Positions 24,875-33,980 of a stretch of DNA of 40,079 bases are shown here, in pieces. A program made the translations under genes and the position numbers. Below the pieces are notes generated by a model. That model was not told the DNA's origin, ran no database searches, and saw only the letters and a program-made list of their open reading frames with translations. The DNA comes from Acidobacteriota bacterium (GTDB taxonomy: Bacteria; Acidobacteriota; Terriglobia; Acidiferrales; UBA7541): positions 90,523 through 130,601 of the forward strand of contig PMUS01000099.1 of the NCBI GenBank assembly GCA_003166795.1, read 5' to 3'. Within the stretch, counting starts at the first letter, position 1. The number at the start of each line of letters is the position of its first letter.

Positions 24875-26290
24875 ATGCCCTTGGCGACCATCGAACAGGC
24901 CAGCCGCGAAAAGCGAATGGCGGCGCTCGGCTCGGTGGGTTCGGCCGTCGTGCTTGTGTCCCTGAAGGTGTTCCTCGCAGCGCTCACCGGCAGCCTCGGT
25001 ATTCTCTCCGAGGCGTTGCATTCGATCCTCGACCTGGTAGCAGCCGTCATCACCTATCTTTCCGTGCGAGTGGCGGACAAACCCGCGGACGCGCAACACC
25101 TCTATGGCCACGGAAAGGTGGAGAGTTTTTCCGCGTTCGTCGAAACCGGCCTGCTACTGCTGACCGCGCTCTACATTATCTGGGAAGCTTTTCAACGGCT
25201 GCTCTTCCACGCGCCGCACGATGTGCACGCGAGCCTCGCGGCCATCCTTATTCTTGCGCTCACCATGGGAATCGATTTCGTCCGCGCCCGCGCCCTGGCC
25301 CGCGTCGCGAAAAAATATCCCAGCGAAGCGCTCGAAGCTGACGCCCTGCATTTTTCAACCGACGTGTGGAGCACATTCGTCGTGGTCCTCGGAATTTCGG
25401 GCGCCTGGCTGGGCGTGAGATTCAATATTCCCTGGCTCGGCTCGCTCGACGCCTTCGCCGCTCTCGGCGTGGCGGGCGTGATCATCTGGATCGGCTCACG
25501 GCTGGGCCGGCAGACCGTGGACGCGCTGCTCGACGTGGCCCCGCAAGGCTTGCGCGAACGAATTGCGAATGCCGTGGATGAGACCGAAGGCGTGTTGCAG
25601 ACCGAACGCGTGCGCGTGCGCCGGGCTGGCCAGCGCTATTTCGTGGACGTGACCATCAGCGTGCCGCGCACCGCGAGCCTCGAGCAGGCGCATGCGGCGA
25701 GCGAGGCAGTCGAGCGCAACATCGAGAATATTGTCCCCGCGGACGTTGTCGTTCATGTTGAACCGCGCGCCCGGAACGACGAGCCCTTGTTTGAAACGAT
25801 CCGCGCGATCGCTCAGCGCCGCGGACTCGCCGTTCACGAATTGTCCGCGCATCATTACGAGGGCCATCTTTTCATCGAGCTGCATCTCGAAGTGGACGAG
25901 GCCTCGAAACTCCGCGACGCCCACCGCCAAGCCACCGAACTCGAGGAAGAGATCCAGCGCGTCACCGATCCCGCAACGCGCGTCAATATTCACATCGAGC
26001 CGCTCGGCGCACGCATCGTCGGCGCGGAGGAAATGAAGGAACTTTCGCGCGCGGTCCAGAATTTCCTGAATTCACTTCCTTCCGAATATCACGAGCTGGT
26101 GGATTGCCACGAGGTTCACGTCCGCAGCGTCGAACGCCGAATTCTGGTCTCGTGCCATTGCGCGATGGATGGCGACCTGCCGATCACCGACGTCCACGAT
26201 TTCACCGCGCTCCTCGAAAGCCGCGTCAAGGAGCGCTTCCCTCAAATCTACCGCCTGACGATTCACCCGGAGCCTGTCGAAGAAAGCTGA
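24875..26290 (+). CDS. Cation diffusion facilitator, zinc-type, with three C-terminal dimerisation-like domains
   Basis: Six membrane helices occupy about residues 15-210. The transport site is formed by His49 and Asp53 (ALHSILD) in helix 2 and His159 and Asp163 (LHFSTD) in helix 5. This HD-HD set fits zinc-type CDF exporters. The cytoplasmic tail is unusually long and contains three successive alpha-beta dimerisation-like units (about 215-300, 302-380 and 385-471). They close with VVVHVEP, VNIHIEP and RLTIHPEP respectively. Most CDFs have a single such domain. Exchange with protons is expected from the family. The 3' end overlaps the convergent glycosyltransferase gene by 28 bp. Confidence 0.92.
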   Translation: MPLATIEQASREKRMAALGSVGSAVVLVSLKVFLAALTGSLGILSEALHSILDLVAAVITYLSVRVADKPADAQHLYGHGKVESFSAFVETGLLLLTALYIIWEAFQRLLFHAPHDVHASLAAILILALTMGIDFVRARALARVAKKYPSEALEADALHFSTDVWSTFVVVLGISGAWLGVRFNIPWLGSLDAFAALGVAGVIIWIGSRLGRQTVDALLDVAPQGLRERIANAVDETEGVLQTERVRVRRAGQRYFVDVTISVPRTASLEQAHAASEAVERNIENIVPADVVVHVEPRARNDEPLFETIRAIAQRRGLAVHELSAHHYEGHLFIELHLEVDEASKLRDAHRQATELEEEIQRVTDPATRVNIHIEPLGARIVGAEEMKELSRAVQNFLNSLPSEYHELVDCHEVHVRSVERRILVSCHCAMDGDLPITDVHDFTALLESRVKERFPQIYRLTIHPEPVEES

Positions 26291-27723
26291 CGCCTTCCGC
26301 CCCGAGACCCGGCAAAGACCTGCGCGGCAAGCGCCAGCACCGCCGGAAAACATTCGAGGACGTAGCGCGGCTCCGGCGTCTCGATAAAACTCGCGATGAA
26401 GAGTGTGCGCACCACAACGAACACGATCAGCAGAGCGACGCCCGGCCGCCCGCGCGCCATCCAGGCCCCGGCCAGCGCCAGAATGACGTACCCCGCATTC
26501 AGCAGCGCCATTCCCAGGGTCACCAGAAAATCCACGCGGTCATCTTCCCATTCGCTCCCCACCGGACGCAGAGGACTGCTGTTGGGCAGCAATTCCACGC
26601 GCGGCGTAAACCACATCGCCAGCGAGCGCAGCAGCGGAATCTTCACGTACGTCCGCAGAGGATGATTCGCCGTGCGCTCTCGCGCAATTTCGCCGAATGC
26701 GGCGTCTTGCTCCCGTGAAAGCGTCAGCGTGTAGTTGTACGAGTCGAGCATGTCCGCGACGCGTGAGCGTTCTTGCGGCGAATCAAACGCCTGCGCCGGG
26801 ATGCTGCCGATCGGAATTTCCTCGGAGCCAAGCCTCCACAGAGTGGTGTACACATCGCGGAACCGCCAGAGCCACGTGCCCGTCCACGCATTGAATCCGA
26901 TTGGCGCGAAGTCGTCGGGCATCTGGAGGTAGCGCGGCGACAGAAATTGGGTTTCGTGGAGCGTGCGCATATTCCGCGCCGCCCACGGCAGCAGCGGCAG
27001 CAGCAGCCCGACCCCCATCAGCACGCCCGCGCGCGCCAGCTTTATCCAGTTCACGGGCCGCCACCATTTCGCCGCCAGAACCAACCCCGTCGCAAGTAGA
27101 AGCAGCGGCGTTTCCGGGCGAACCAGCGCTCCGAATCCCGTCACCACGCCTCCCAGGAACCAGGGACTGAGCGCCCCCTTGCGCGCATCTCTGCCCGCAC
27201 CCATGTCAAAGTCCGGCGCATTCGCTGTGTCTCGCGCCTCCGCTTCGACCAGCAGCAGAATCGCCAGCGCCGTCAGGAACGTGACCAGCGTCTCGGTCAG
27301 CACCACGGCGGTGTAGTTCGCCGTAAACGGGCAGAGCGCCGCGAGCCACAGCCCGGCGAGCGCGACCCGGCGTCGCGACATCTCGGGAGCCAGCCGCGCC
27401 GCGATCAGCGCCACTACAAAACACGTCGCAAGGTCCACGATCGCCTGGGTCAGCATCGCGGCCCGCGATGAATTCCCAGCCACGCTGAAAATCGCGGCCA
27501 GGAAGGCCGGGTAACCCGGAACTCGCGTGTCCAGCGGCATGAGCTGCCCTTCCACCACCGCTCCGTACACGCCCTTCTTCAGCCAATTCCAGGCCAGCTC
27601 GATGTAGAATGGCGCATCGCCCGAGTCCGTCACCGGCAGCTTCAGGACGAAAAAAAATCGCAGCCCCAGCCCGGCCATGGCGGCAAGCGCTACGTTTACG
27701 CGCATCATATATTTGGCGGTCAT
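26263..27723 (-). CDS. ArnT-like / family-39 membrane glycosyltransferase
   Basis: The 486-residue protein has about ten hydrophobic segments. An N-terminal luminal loop carries the acidic motif (TDSGDAPFYIELAWNW) typical of polyprenyl-phosphate-sugar-dependent enzymes of the GT39/PMT and ArnT group. RVPGYPAFLA and LTETLVTFLTALAI are also typical. The C-terminus is soluble and positively charged. It probably transfers a sugar from a lipid carrier on the periplasmic side; acceptor and sugar are unknown. The start codons of this gene and the divergent polysaccharide enzyme are only 39 bp apart. MMRVN, five codons later, is an alternative start. Confidence 0.85.
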   Translation of the reverse strand: MTAKYMMRVNVALAAMAGLGLRFFFVLKLPVTDSGDAPFYIELAWNWLKKGVYGAVVEGQLMPLDTRVPGYPAFLAAIFSVAGNSSRAAMLTQAIVDLATCFVVALIAARLAPEMSRRRVALAGLWLAALCPFTANYTAVVLTETLVTFLTALAILLLVEAEARDTANAPDFDMGAGRDARKGALSPWFLGGVVTGFGALVRPETPLLLLATGLVLAAKWWRPVNWIKLARAGVLMGVGLLLPLLPWAARNMRTLHETQFLSPRYLQMPDDFAPIGFNAWTGTWLWRFRDVYTTLWRLGSEEIPIGSIPAQAFDSPQERSRVADMLDSYNYTLTLSREQDAAFGEIARERTANHPLRTYVKIPLLRSLAMWFTPRVELLPNSSPLRPVGSEWEDDRVDFLVTLGMALLNAGYVILALAGAWMARGRPGVALLIVFVVVRTLFIASFIETPEPRYVLECFPAVLALAAQVFAGSRGGRRQLSSTGSG

Positions 27724-27762
27724 TGACAGCGTCCCGATGGACGGCTAGCTTGGAATGTCCCG

Positions 27763-30700
27763 ATGTCTGAACGCAAGCCCATTTTCTACGACGAGGAGCG
27801 CCGCCGCTGGCGCCGAACCCGGCTCGCGCTGGAAATTGCCGGCGGTCTCTTCACGGTCGTTCTGGTCGTCTTCCTGCTTAACGTGGGCCGCAACCCGAAC
27901 CTGCCCGATATCCTGCGCCCGGATACCCGCGCCGGTCTGCATGCCATCCGCACCAAGCTGAAGACCAAGCCGCAGCGGCTCGGCCGGAAGCGCAAGGTTG
28001 CCGCGCTCGGCAAGGTTCCCCAGAATTACGACCCGCTGCGCGCCGCCTTTTACGTGGGTGACGATTACACCAGCCTCGCTTCCCTCCAGTTGCACTATCA
28101 CGATCTGGACTTGCTCATTCCCGAGGCCTTGCACGCCGTGTCGCTCGATGGAAAGCTGGACGCCGACCAGGACCCAAAACTCGCCGCGTTCCTGCAGTCG
28201 CTGCAATCGCGCACCCCCGCCGTGGACATGCAGGTCATGCCCATGGTGAACAACTACGACGCGAAGAGCGGCGTGTGGTGCCCTCCGGCAACGCTTAAAA
28301 TGCTGGCCGACCCCGCGGCGCGGCAAAATCTTGCCAGACAGCTCGAGGAATTCGCGGATGCGGAGCATCAGGCCGGCATCGTCGTGGATTTCGAGTCGCT
28401 GCCAAAATCCAGCCAAGTGGATTTTCAGCGCTTCACTCACGATTTGGCGGCGGATTTGCACGCAAGAAATCTGAAGCTCATGGTGGCGCTCCCCGCGGCT
28501 GATTGGAGCTACGACTACAAGTACTTCGCGTCGCAGGCCGACGCCATCATTCTGATGAACTACGATTTCCATTGGTCAACATCGGATCCCGGTCCGATCG
28601 CGCCGCAGGATTGGTTCGTGCGCGACATTCAGAACATCGTGAAGATCGTTCCACCGGAAAAGCTGGTGATGGGCATCGCCAATTACGGCTACGATTGGCC
28701 CGCCAAATCGAAGCGCGTGCCGCACCCGGTTGCGCAGGCAGTGACGTTCCAGCAGGGAGTCGTCACCGCCGTCGAATCCGAATCGGACATCCAGTTCGAC
28801 TCCGATTCCATGAATCCGTATTACTCCTACGAGGATGAGAACAACCAGGTTCACCACGTCTGGATGCTCGACGGTCTTACTGCCTACAACGAACTTCGCG
28901 CTTCGGAGCGCGCCGGAGTTGCCGGCACCGCCCTGTGGCGCCTGGGCATGGAAGATCCCTCGATGTGGTACATCTGGGACGCCACGCACCCGGACACCGC
29001 GGTTCGCAATAAGATGACGGATCTCCCGCCGGGTTACGATCTGGTCCTCGAAGGCGACGGCGACATCTGGCGCATCACATCCACACCTCAGAGCGGCAAA
29101 CGCACGTTCGACTACGATCCCGATTCCGACACTTTCGATGACGAGGGCTTTACGAGCTACCCGATGTCGTGGCGGATCGAGCAGATGGGCGCCGATCCCA
29201 GGAAAGTCGCGCTCACATTCGACGACGGCCCCGATCCTGAGTGGACGCCCAAGATCCTCGACGTTTTGAAACGGGAGAAGGCGCCGGCGACATTCTTCGT
29301 AATAGGCGAATCCGCGAACCAGAATGCCGCCATCGTGAAACAGGAATATGCGCTGGGCAATGAGATCGGCAACCACACTTTCACGCACCCCGAATTCGAC
29401 GTGGACCGCCTCTCGAAAACAGAGCTCGAGGTTCAGTTAAATCTCACGGAACTGCTCCTGGAAAGTTATCTCGGCGTCAAAACCACGCTTTTCCGGCCGC
29501 CCTACGGCATTGACCACCAGCCGGAAACGGCCAGCGAAATTCAATTGCTGCCCATCCCGCAATCCATGGGCTACGTCATTATCGGCGCGCGCATCGATCC
29601 GCACGATTGGGGCGAAAACAACGGCCAGCCGCCCGCTGCCGCCGACACGATTGTCCAGCGCGTGCTCGCGCAGACCGAAAACAACGACGGCAATATCATC
29701 CTTTTGCACGACGGCGGAGGCGACCGCAGCCATACCGTCGCCGCGCTGCCGCAAATCATCGAAGGGCTCCGCGCGAAAGGTTACGAGTTCGTTTCGGTTT
29801 CCGATTTGCTCGGTCAATCGCGCGCGCAGGTGATGCGTTCGCTCACCTACCGCGAATGGCTGCTGGTGCGCGCGGATTCCTTCGTCTTCGAAGTATTCCG
29901 GTGGCTGCGCAGCGGAATCGCATTCATTTTTGTCGCCGGCATTCTGCTGGTCGGCGGCCGCGCGCTGATCATCGGCCTGCTCGCTCTCGCTGAAAAACTG
30001 CGCCCCGCGCCGCTCGACCATCCTGAATATCAGCCGGAGGTCAGCATCCTGATCCCGGCTTACAACGAAGAAGCCGTGATCCTGAATACGGTCCACGCGG
30101 CGCTGGCTTCCAATTATCCGAAGCTCGAAATCCTCGTGGTGGACGACGGCTCCGCGGATCGCACCGCCGAGCTTGTGCGCGCTAATTTTGGACGCGACCG
30201 TCGCGTGCGGCTGCTTCTGCAAACCAATCACGGCAAGCCCTCGGCGCTGAATAATGCTCTCAGCGAAGCTATCGGCGAAATCGTGGTTTCGATTGACGCC
30301 GATACCATTGTCGATCCCGAAGCAGTTCCTCGCCTCGTCCGGCACTTCGCCGATCCCAGCGTGGGAGCGGTGGCCGGAAATGTGAAAGTGATCAACCGCA
30401 ATCGCTGGATCACCCGTTGGCAGGCGCTTGAATACATCACCAGTCAAAATTTGGAAAAGCGCGCCTTCGATCTGCTGAATTGCATTCCGGTCGTGCCGGG
30501 CGCCGTGGGAGCCTGGCGCGCGGATTTGCTTCGCAGCAACGATGGATTTTCAGGCGACACCGTTGCCGAAGACACGGATTTAACGCTGACGATCCGCCGA
30601 AATGGCTGGAAGATTCTTTACGACGAAACCGCCATCGGCCGCACCGAAGTTCCCGAGACCGTTGACGCGCTGGTGCGCCAGCGATTCCGTTGGACCTTCG

Positions 30701-31188
30701 GCACGCTCCAGGCAGTTTGGAAACACCGCGATACCGCCGGAAAAGCGCGCTATGGCACGCTCGGCTGGATCGCCATTCCCAATATTTTTCTGTTCCAGAT
30801 TATTCTGCCGCTCGTCTCTCCGGTCATTGACCTGTTGTTCCTGCTGTCGCTGGCCCTCTGGGGACTCGGGCAGCTCCGGTTCGCGCGCCTGCCGCAGCTT
30901 TGGACCTCGCAGGACGTCGAGCGTTCGCTGATCTTCTTCGCGATATTCATGCTGATTGATTTGCTCACCTGCGTGATCGCTTTCGCCCTCGAAAAGGACG
31001 AAGATTGGACGCTTCTCGCTCCGCTGATCCTCCAGCGCTTCTACTATCGCCAGATGATGTACGTCGTGCTTTTCCGCGCGGTCCGGGAGGCTCTGCGCGG
31101 CCGGCCCGTTGGCTGGCGCGGCGTGGAGACGCACCTTCCGCCGTCAGCTCCATCATCCGCACCGCCCACGCCCGTCGCGCAAGCTTGA
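27763..31188 (+). CDS. Tripartite GH18 / NodB deacetylase / GT2 polysaccharide enzyme
   Basis: Three enzymes are fused in 1141 residues. A membrane helix (about 22-41) anchors an outer GH18 domain (about 90-410), with Asp209 and Glu211 in VVDFESLP and the closing GTALWRLGMED. A NodB polysaccharide deacetylase follows (about 478-685): TFDDGPD (Asp487, Asp488), NHTFTH (His538, His542), LFRPPYG and LLHDGGG. After another helix (about 716-745) comes a processive GT2 synthase (about 758-1000): VVDDGS, SIDADT, EDTDL and QRFRW, then C-terminal helices. The GT2 part resembles NodC/PgaC-type synthases. Together they could make, partly deacetylate and trim a beta-linked N-acetylglucosamine polymer during export. 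That model is inference; the domains are clear. Confidence 0.92.
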   Translation: MSERKPIFYDEERRRWRRTRLALEIAGGLFTVVLVVFLLNVGRNPNLPDILRPDTRAGLHAIRTKLKTKPQRLGRKRKVAALGKVPQNYDPLRAAFYVGDDYTSLASLQLHYHDLDLLIPEALHAVSLDGKLDADQDPKLAAFLQSLQSRTPAVDMQVMPMVNNYDAKSGVWCPPATLKMLADPAARQNLARQLEEFADAEHQAGIVVDFESLPKSSQVDFQRFTHDLAADLHARNLKLMVALPAADWSYDYKYFASQADAIILMNYDFHWSTSDPGPIAPQDWFVRDIQNIVKIVPPEKLVMGIANYGYDWPAKSKRVPHPVAQAVTFQQGVVTAVESESDIQFDSDSMNPYYSYEDENNQVHHVWMLDGLTAYNELRASERAGVAGTALWRLGMEDPSMWYIWDATHPDTAVRNKMTDLPPGYDLVLEGDGDIWRITSTPQSGKRTFDYDPDSDTFDDEGFTSYPMSWRIEQMGADPRKVALTFDDGPDPEWTPKILDVLKREKAPATFFVIGESANQNAAIVKQEYALGNEIGNHTFTHPEFDVDRLSKTELEVQLNLTELLLESYLGVKTTLFRPPYGIDHQPETASEIQLLPIPQSMGYVIIGARIDPHDWGENNGQPPAAADTIVQRVLAQTENNDGNIILLHDGGGDRSHTVAALPQIIEGLRAKGYEFVSVSDLLGQSRAQVMRSLTYREWLLVRADSFVFEVFRWLRSGIAFIFVAGILLVGGRALIIGLLALAEKLRPAPLDHPEYQPEVSILIPAYNEEAVILNTVHAALASNYPKLEILVVDDGSADRTAELVRANFGRDRRVRLLLQTNHGKPSALNNALSEAIGEIVVSIDADTIVDPEAVPRLVRHFADPSVGAVAGNVKVINRNRWITRWQALEYITSQNLEKRAFDLLNCIPVVPGAVGAWRADLLRSNDGFSGDTVAEDTDLTLTIRRNGWKILYDETAIGRTEVPETVDALVRQRFRWTFGTLQAVWKHRDTAGKARYGTLGWIAIPNIFLFQIILPLVSPVIDLLFLLSLALWGLGQLRFARLPQLWTSQDVERSLIFFAIFMLIDLLTCVIAFALEKDEDWTLLAPLILQRFYYRQMMYVVLFRAVREALRGRPVGWRGVETHLPPSAPSSAPPTPVAQA

Positions 31189-31292
31189 GCGTCATGACCC
31201 GCTAATTTCTTGCGGGATTTCGCGGCAATCTGATAGCATCGGCTTGTTGGTGGGCTGCATCCCGAAGTCTGGGAGCGGCACCGGAGGCGACA

Positions 31293-32186
31293 ATGAGTCT
31301 CGCACCTCGTGCGGACAACGGTAAAGTCACCGTGCCCGACATTCTCTCCCGCAAGTCCCATTCCCCCGCTGGTTTCGTGGATTCGAAATCAAAGATCACT
31401 TGCCTGACGGCCTACGACTATCCCACCGCGCGCCTGCTCGATGAAGCCGGCGTGGACATTCTGCTCGTCGGCGATTCGCTCGGCATGGCCGTGCTCGGAT
31501 ACGACAGCACGCTGCCCGTCACGCTCGACGAAATGGTGCATCACACGCGCGCGGTTCGCCGCGCCACGCGTCGCGCGCTGGTCGTTGCCGATATGCCCTA
31601 CGGCAGCTTTCACATTTCTCTCGACGAAACGGTTCGCAACGCCATCCGCCTGGTGAAAGAGGGCGGCGCGGAAGCCGTGAAAGTCGAGGGCGGCGAGCGC
31701 CGCATCGAACTGATCGCGCGGCTGGTCGAAGCCGAAATCCCGGTGATGGGGCACGTCGGCCTGACGCCGCAATCCGTGAACACCCTTGGAGGATTTCACG
31801 TGCAGGGCAAGACGGCCGACGCGGCCCGGCAAGTCGAGCGAGACGCGCGCGCCGTGGAAGCTGCGGGCGCTTTTTCCATCGTGCTCGAATCCATGCCGCG
31901 GGAGCTGGCCGCGCGCATCACCGAAAAGCTGCGCATTCCCACGATCGGCATCGGCGCGGGACCCGATTGCGACGGCCAGGTGCTCGTCTTCCACGATCTC
32001 GTCGGCCTTTCCACGGGCCACAGGCCGAAATTCGTGCGGCCGTATGCGAATCTCTCCGTCGAGATCTCGCGCGCGGTATCCGCGTATTGCGAGGACGTGC
32101 GCGGCGGGAACTTCCCGTCGGATGCGGAGTCCTATCACTCCACCGCCGAGCTGCGCGAACATCAGGCTGCTCCCCAGCGGCGCTGA
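31293..32186 (+). CDS. panB: 3-methyl-2-oxobutanoate hydroxymethyltransferase
   Basis: PanB adds a hydroxymethyl group from methylene-tetrahydrofolate to ketoisovalerate, the first step to pantothenate. Signatures include CLTAYDYPTARLLDEAG, LLVGDSLGMAVLGYDSTLPV, DMPYGSFHIS, VKVEGGE, GHVGLTPQ and IGIGAGPDCDGQVLVFHDL. Length (297 residues) is slightly longer than usual, with a short N-terminal extension. The ribosome site ggaggcgaca precedes ATG 31293. It heads a panB, DinB-like, panC run. Confidence 0.97.
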   Translation: MSLAPRADNGKVTVPDILSRKSHSPAGFVDSKSKITCLTAYDYPTARLLDEAGVDILLVGDSLGMAVLGYDSTLPVTLDEMVHHTRAVRRATRRALVVADMPYGSFHISLDETVRNAIRLVKEGGAEAVKVEGGERRIELIARLVEAEIPVMGHVGLTPQSVNTLGGFHVQGKTADAARQVERDARAVEAAGAFSIVLESMPRELAARITEKLRIPTIGIGAGPDCDGQVLVFHDLVGLSTGHRPKFVRPYANLSVEISRAVSAYCEDVRGGNFPSDAESYHSTAELREHQAAPQRR

Positions 32187-32238
32187 TCGAAAAAGGCCGC
32201 CGACACGCGCGATCCCGATTGAAAAGGAGCTTTCCGCC

Positions 32239-32748
32239 ATGAATATTGACGACATTCGCCTGCTCTACGATTTCAATACCTGGGCGAATCACCGCACGAT
32301 TGAGGCGTGCGCCACGCTCGCGCCCGAGCAGTTCACGCGCGATCTCGCGTCCAGCTTCCGCTCCGTGCGCGACACGCTCGCCCATATTTACGGCGCCGAG
32401 TGGATTTGGCTCGAGCGCTGGCATGGCCGCACTCCGTCCGCGCTTCCCTCCGCCGCGGATTTTCCCGATCTCGAATCCGTGCGCCGCCGCATCGTCGAAA
32501 TTGACCGCAACCTGGTGGACTTCGCCGCCTCGCTCAACGCGGACGATCTGCACCGCGTAGTCCAGTACAAAACGGTTGCGGGCGCGGCGAATGCGCAGCC
32601 GCTCTGGCAAATGTTGCAGCACCTTGCCAATCACAGCACCTATCACCGCGGCCAGGTGACCACTCTGCTGCGGCAACTCGGCGCCAAGGCCATTAGCACG
32701 GATTTGCTCGCTTTCTACCGCGAGCGCGCCACCCAAACCGGCGCATGA
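32239..32748 (+). CDS. DinB family protein (putative metal-dependent four-helix bundle)
   Basis: The 169-residue protein opens LLYDFNTWANHRTIEAC and has DTLAHIYGAEWIWLERWHG and HLANHSTYHRGQV. The His in the first of these last two blocks and the two His of the second match the three metal-binding His of the DinB/YfiT fold. Members bind a divalent metal and some transfer thiols such as bacillithiol; the substrate here is unknown. The start at 32239 follows aaggag. It sits between panB and panC with short gaps, so it is probably co-expressed with pantothenate synthesis. Confidence 0.9.
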   Translation: MNIDDIRLLYDFNTWANHRTIEACATLAPEQFTRDLASSFRSVRDTLAHIYGAEWIWLERWHGRTPSALPSAADFPDLESVRRRIVEIDRNLVDFAASLNADDLHRVVQYKTVAGAANAQPLWQMLQHLANHSTYHRGQVTTLLRQLGAKAISTDLLAFYRERATQTGA

Positions 32749-32769
32749 CCCCTGCATGACTGACGCCTG

Positions 32770-33642
32770 ATGGAACTGATTCACACCGTCGCATGGATGA
32801 GGCAGGTGGCCGCCGAGGCCCGCCGCGGCGACTGCCCGCTCGGTCTGGTGCCGACGATGGGCGCCTTGCACGAAGGCCATTTCTCCCTGGTTCGCGAGGC
32901 GAAGCGGCAATGCTCGCCGGTGGTCGTTTCAATTTTCGTGAACCCGAAACAATTCGGGCCATCCGAGGATTTTCAGAAATACCCCCGGACCCTCGACGCG
33001 GATCGCGCGGCGCTGGAAAACCTCGGCGTGGACTACACATTCGCGCCCGCTCCGGAACAAATCTACCCGTCCGGCTTCCGTACGGCCGTATCCGTCGAAG
33101 GACTGAGCGACAAGCTCGAAGGGCGCTCGCGTCCCGGGCACTTTCGCGGCGTCACCACCGTGGTCCTGAAGCTTTTCGAGATCGTGCAGCCGCGCTTCGC
33201 GTTTTTCGGACGCAAGGACGCGCAGCAGGTCCGCATCATTCGCCAGATGACCGGCGATCTCGCTCTCGACACGGAAATCGCGGTCTGCCCGATCGTTCGC
33301 GAGCCGGACGGCCTGGCGCTTTCTTCGCGCAATGCTTACCTTTCCGCCGGCGATCGCCGCGCGGCCACGGTGCTGTATCGCTCGCTTGACGCACTCCGCC
33401 GCGAGATTTCAGCGGGCGACCGGGACGTGGTGCATCTTGTGGCGACCGTGCGCAAAATCATCGAAGCCGAGCCGGGCGTGGCGCTCGATTATGCGGAGAT
33501 TGTGGACGCGGACACCCTCGAACCGGTGATGGCCCTGCGGAAGACGTGCTGCGCCCTGCTGGCCGCGCGCGTAGGCAACACGCGCTTGATTGACAATGCG
33601 CTAATCGAACCGGCGGGCGAGTCGTTCATCGTTACGCTCTAG
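32770..33642 (+). CDS. panC: Pantothenate synthetase
   Basis: PanC joins pantoate and beta-alanine with ATP. It belongs to the HIGH-type nucleotidyltransferases. Signatures are PTMGALHEGHFSLVREAK, SIFVNPKQFGPSEDFQKYPR, GHFRGVTTVVLKLF, FFGRKDAQQ and LALSSRNAYL. In the FGxKD motif, Arg stands where many relatives have Glu. Length (290 residues) is normal. It follows the DinB-like gene by 21 bp and completes the panB-panC pathway step. Confidence 0.97.
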   Translation: MELIHTVAWMRQVAAEARRGDCPLGLVPTMGALHEGHFSLVREAKRQCSPVVVSIFVNPKQFGPSEDFQKYPRTLDADRAALENLGVDYTFAPAPEQIYPSGFRTAVSVEGLSDKLEGRSRPGHFRGVTTVVLKLFEIVQPRFAFFGRKDAQQVRIIRQMTGDLALDTEIAVCPIVREPDGLALSSRNAYLSAGDRRAATVLYRSLDALRREISAGDRDVVHLVATVRKIIEAEPGVALDYAEIVDADTLEPVMALRKTCCALLAARVGNTRLIDNALIEPAGESFIVTL

Positions 33643-33673
33643 CCGCCCGGCCTTTCCGTCGGATCGCTCGATA

Positions 33674-33702
33674 TTGACAAGCCAGTGGGGCCACCATACC
33701 CT
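33674..33702 (+). promoter_or_regulatory. Candidate promoter for the small membrane protein
   Basis: TTGACA (33674-33679) is a perfect -35 box. A weak -10 (TACCCT, 33697-33702) follows after 17 bp. It lies just after panC and 45 bases before the small gene. Confidence 0.35.
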
Positions 33703-33746
33703 CTGCATCCGGCGCATTTAGCGAGATATCTTCCTGGGAGGAAATC

Positions 33747-33944
33747 ATGGCATCGCGTGGCGGAGGAGTGTTCCCAAGTGCCGCTCTGTTCATCGGTTTG
33801 CTTGGACTATTCGAGCTTATTGGAAAGCAGCGGTTCCAAGCCTATCGCACCGTGGATATGGTGCAGTTGTTCGCTTCGGGAATGTGCTTCGGCGTTGCCC
33901 TGATGTGGCTTATCGAGCGGCTTCGCAACAAACCCTCGTCGTGA
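33747..33944 (+). CDS. Small two-helix membrane protein (65 aa)
   Basis: The ATG at 33747 is preceded by gggaggaaatc, a strong ribosome site. Two hydrophobic segments are visible: about residues 10-25 (SAALFIGLLGLFELIG) and 41-58 (LFASGMCFGVALMWLIE). A short basic tail follows (RLRNKPSS). I recognise no family. The ribosome site and upstream -35 support a real, separately transcribed gene. Confidence 0.6.
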   Translation: MASRGGGVFPSAALFIGLLGLFELIGKQRFQAYRTVDMVQLFASGMCFGVALMWLIERLRNKPSS

Positions 33945-33980
33945 GTCGAGCAGCTCGCCGCCGGCACTGCTGCGCCGGAA

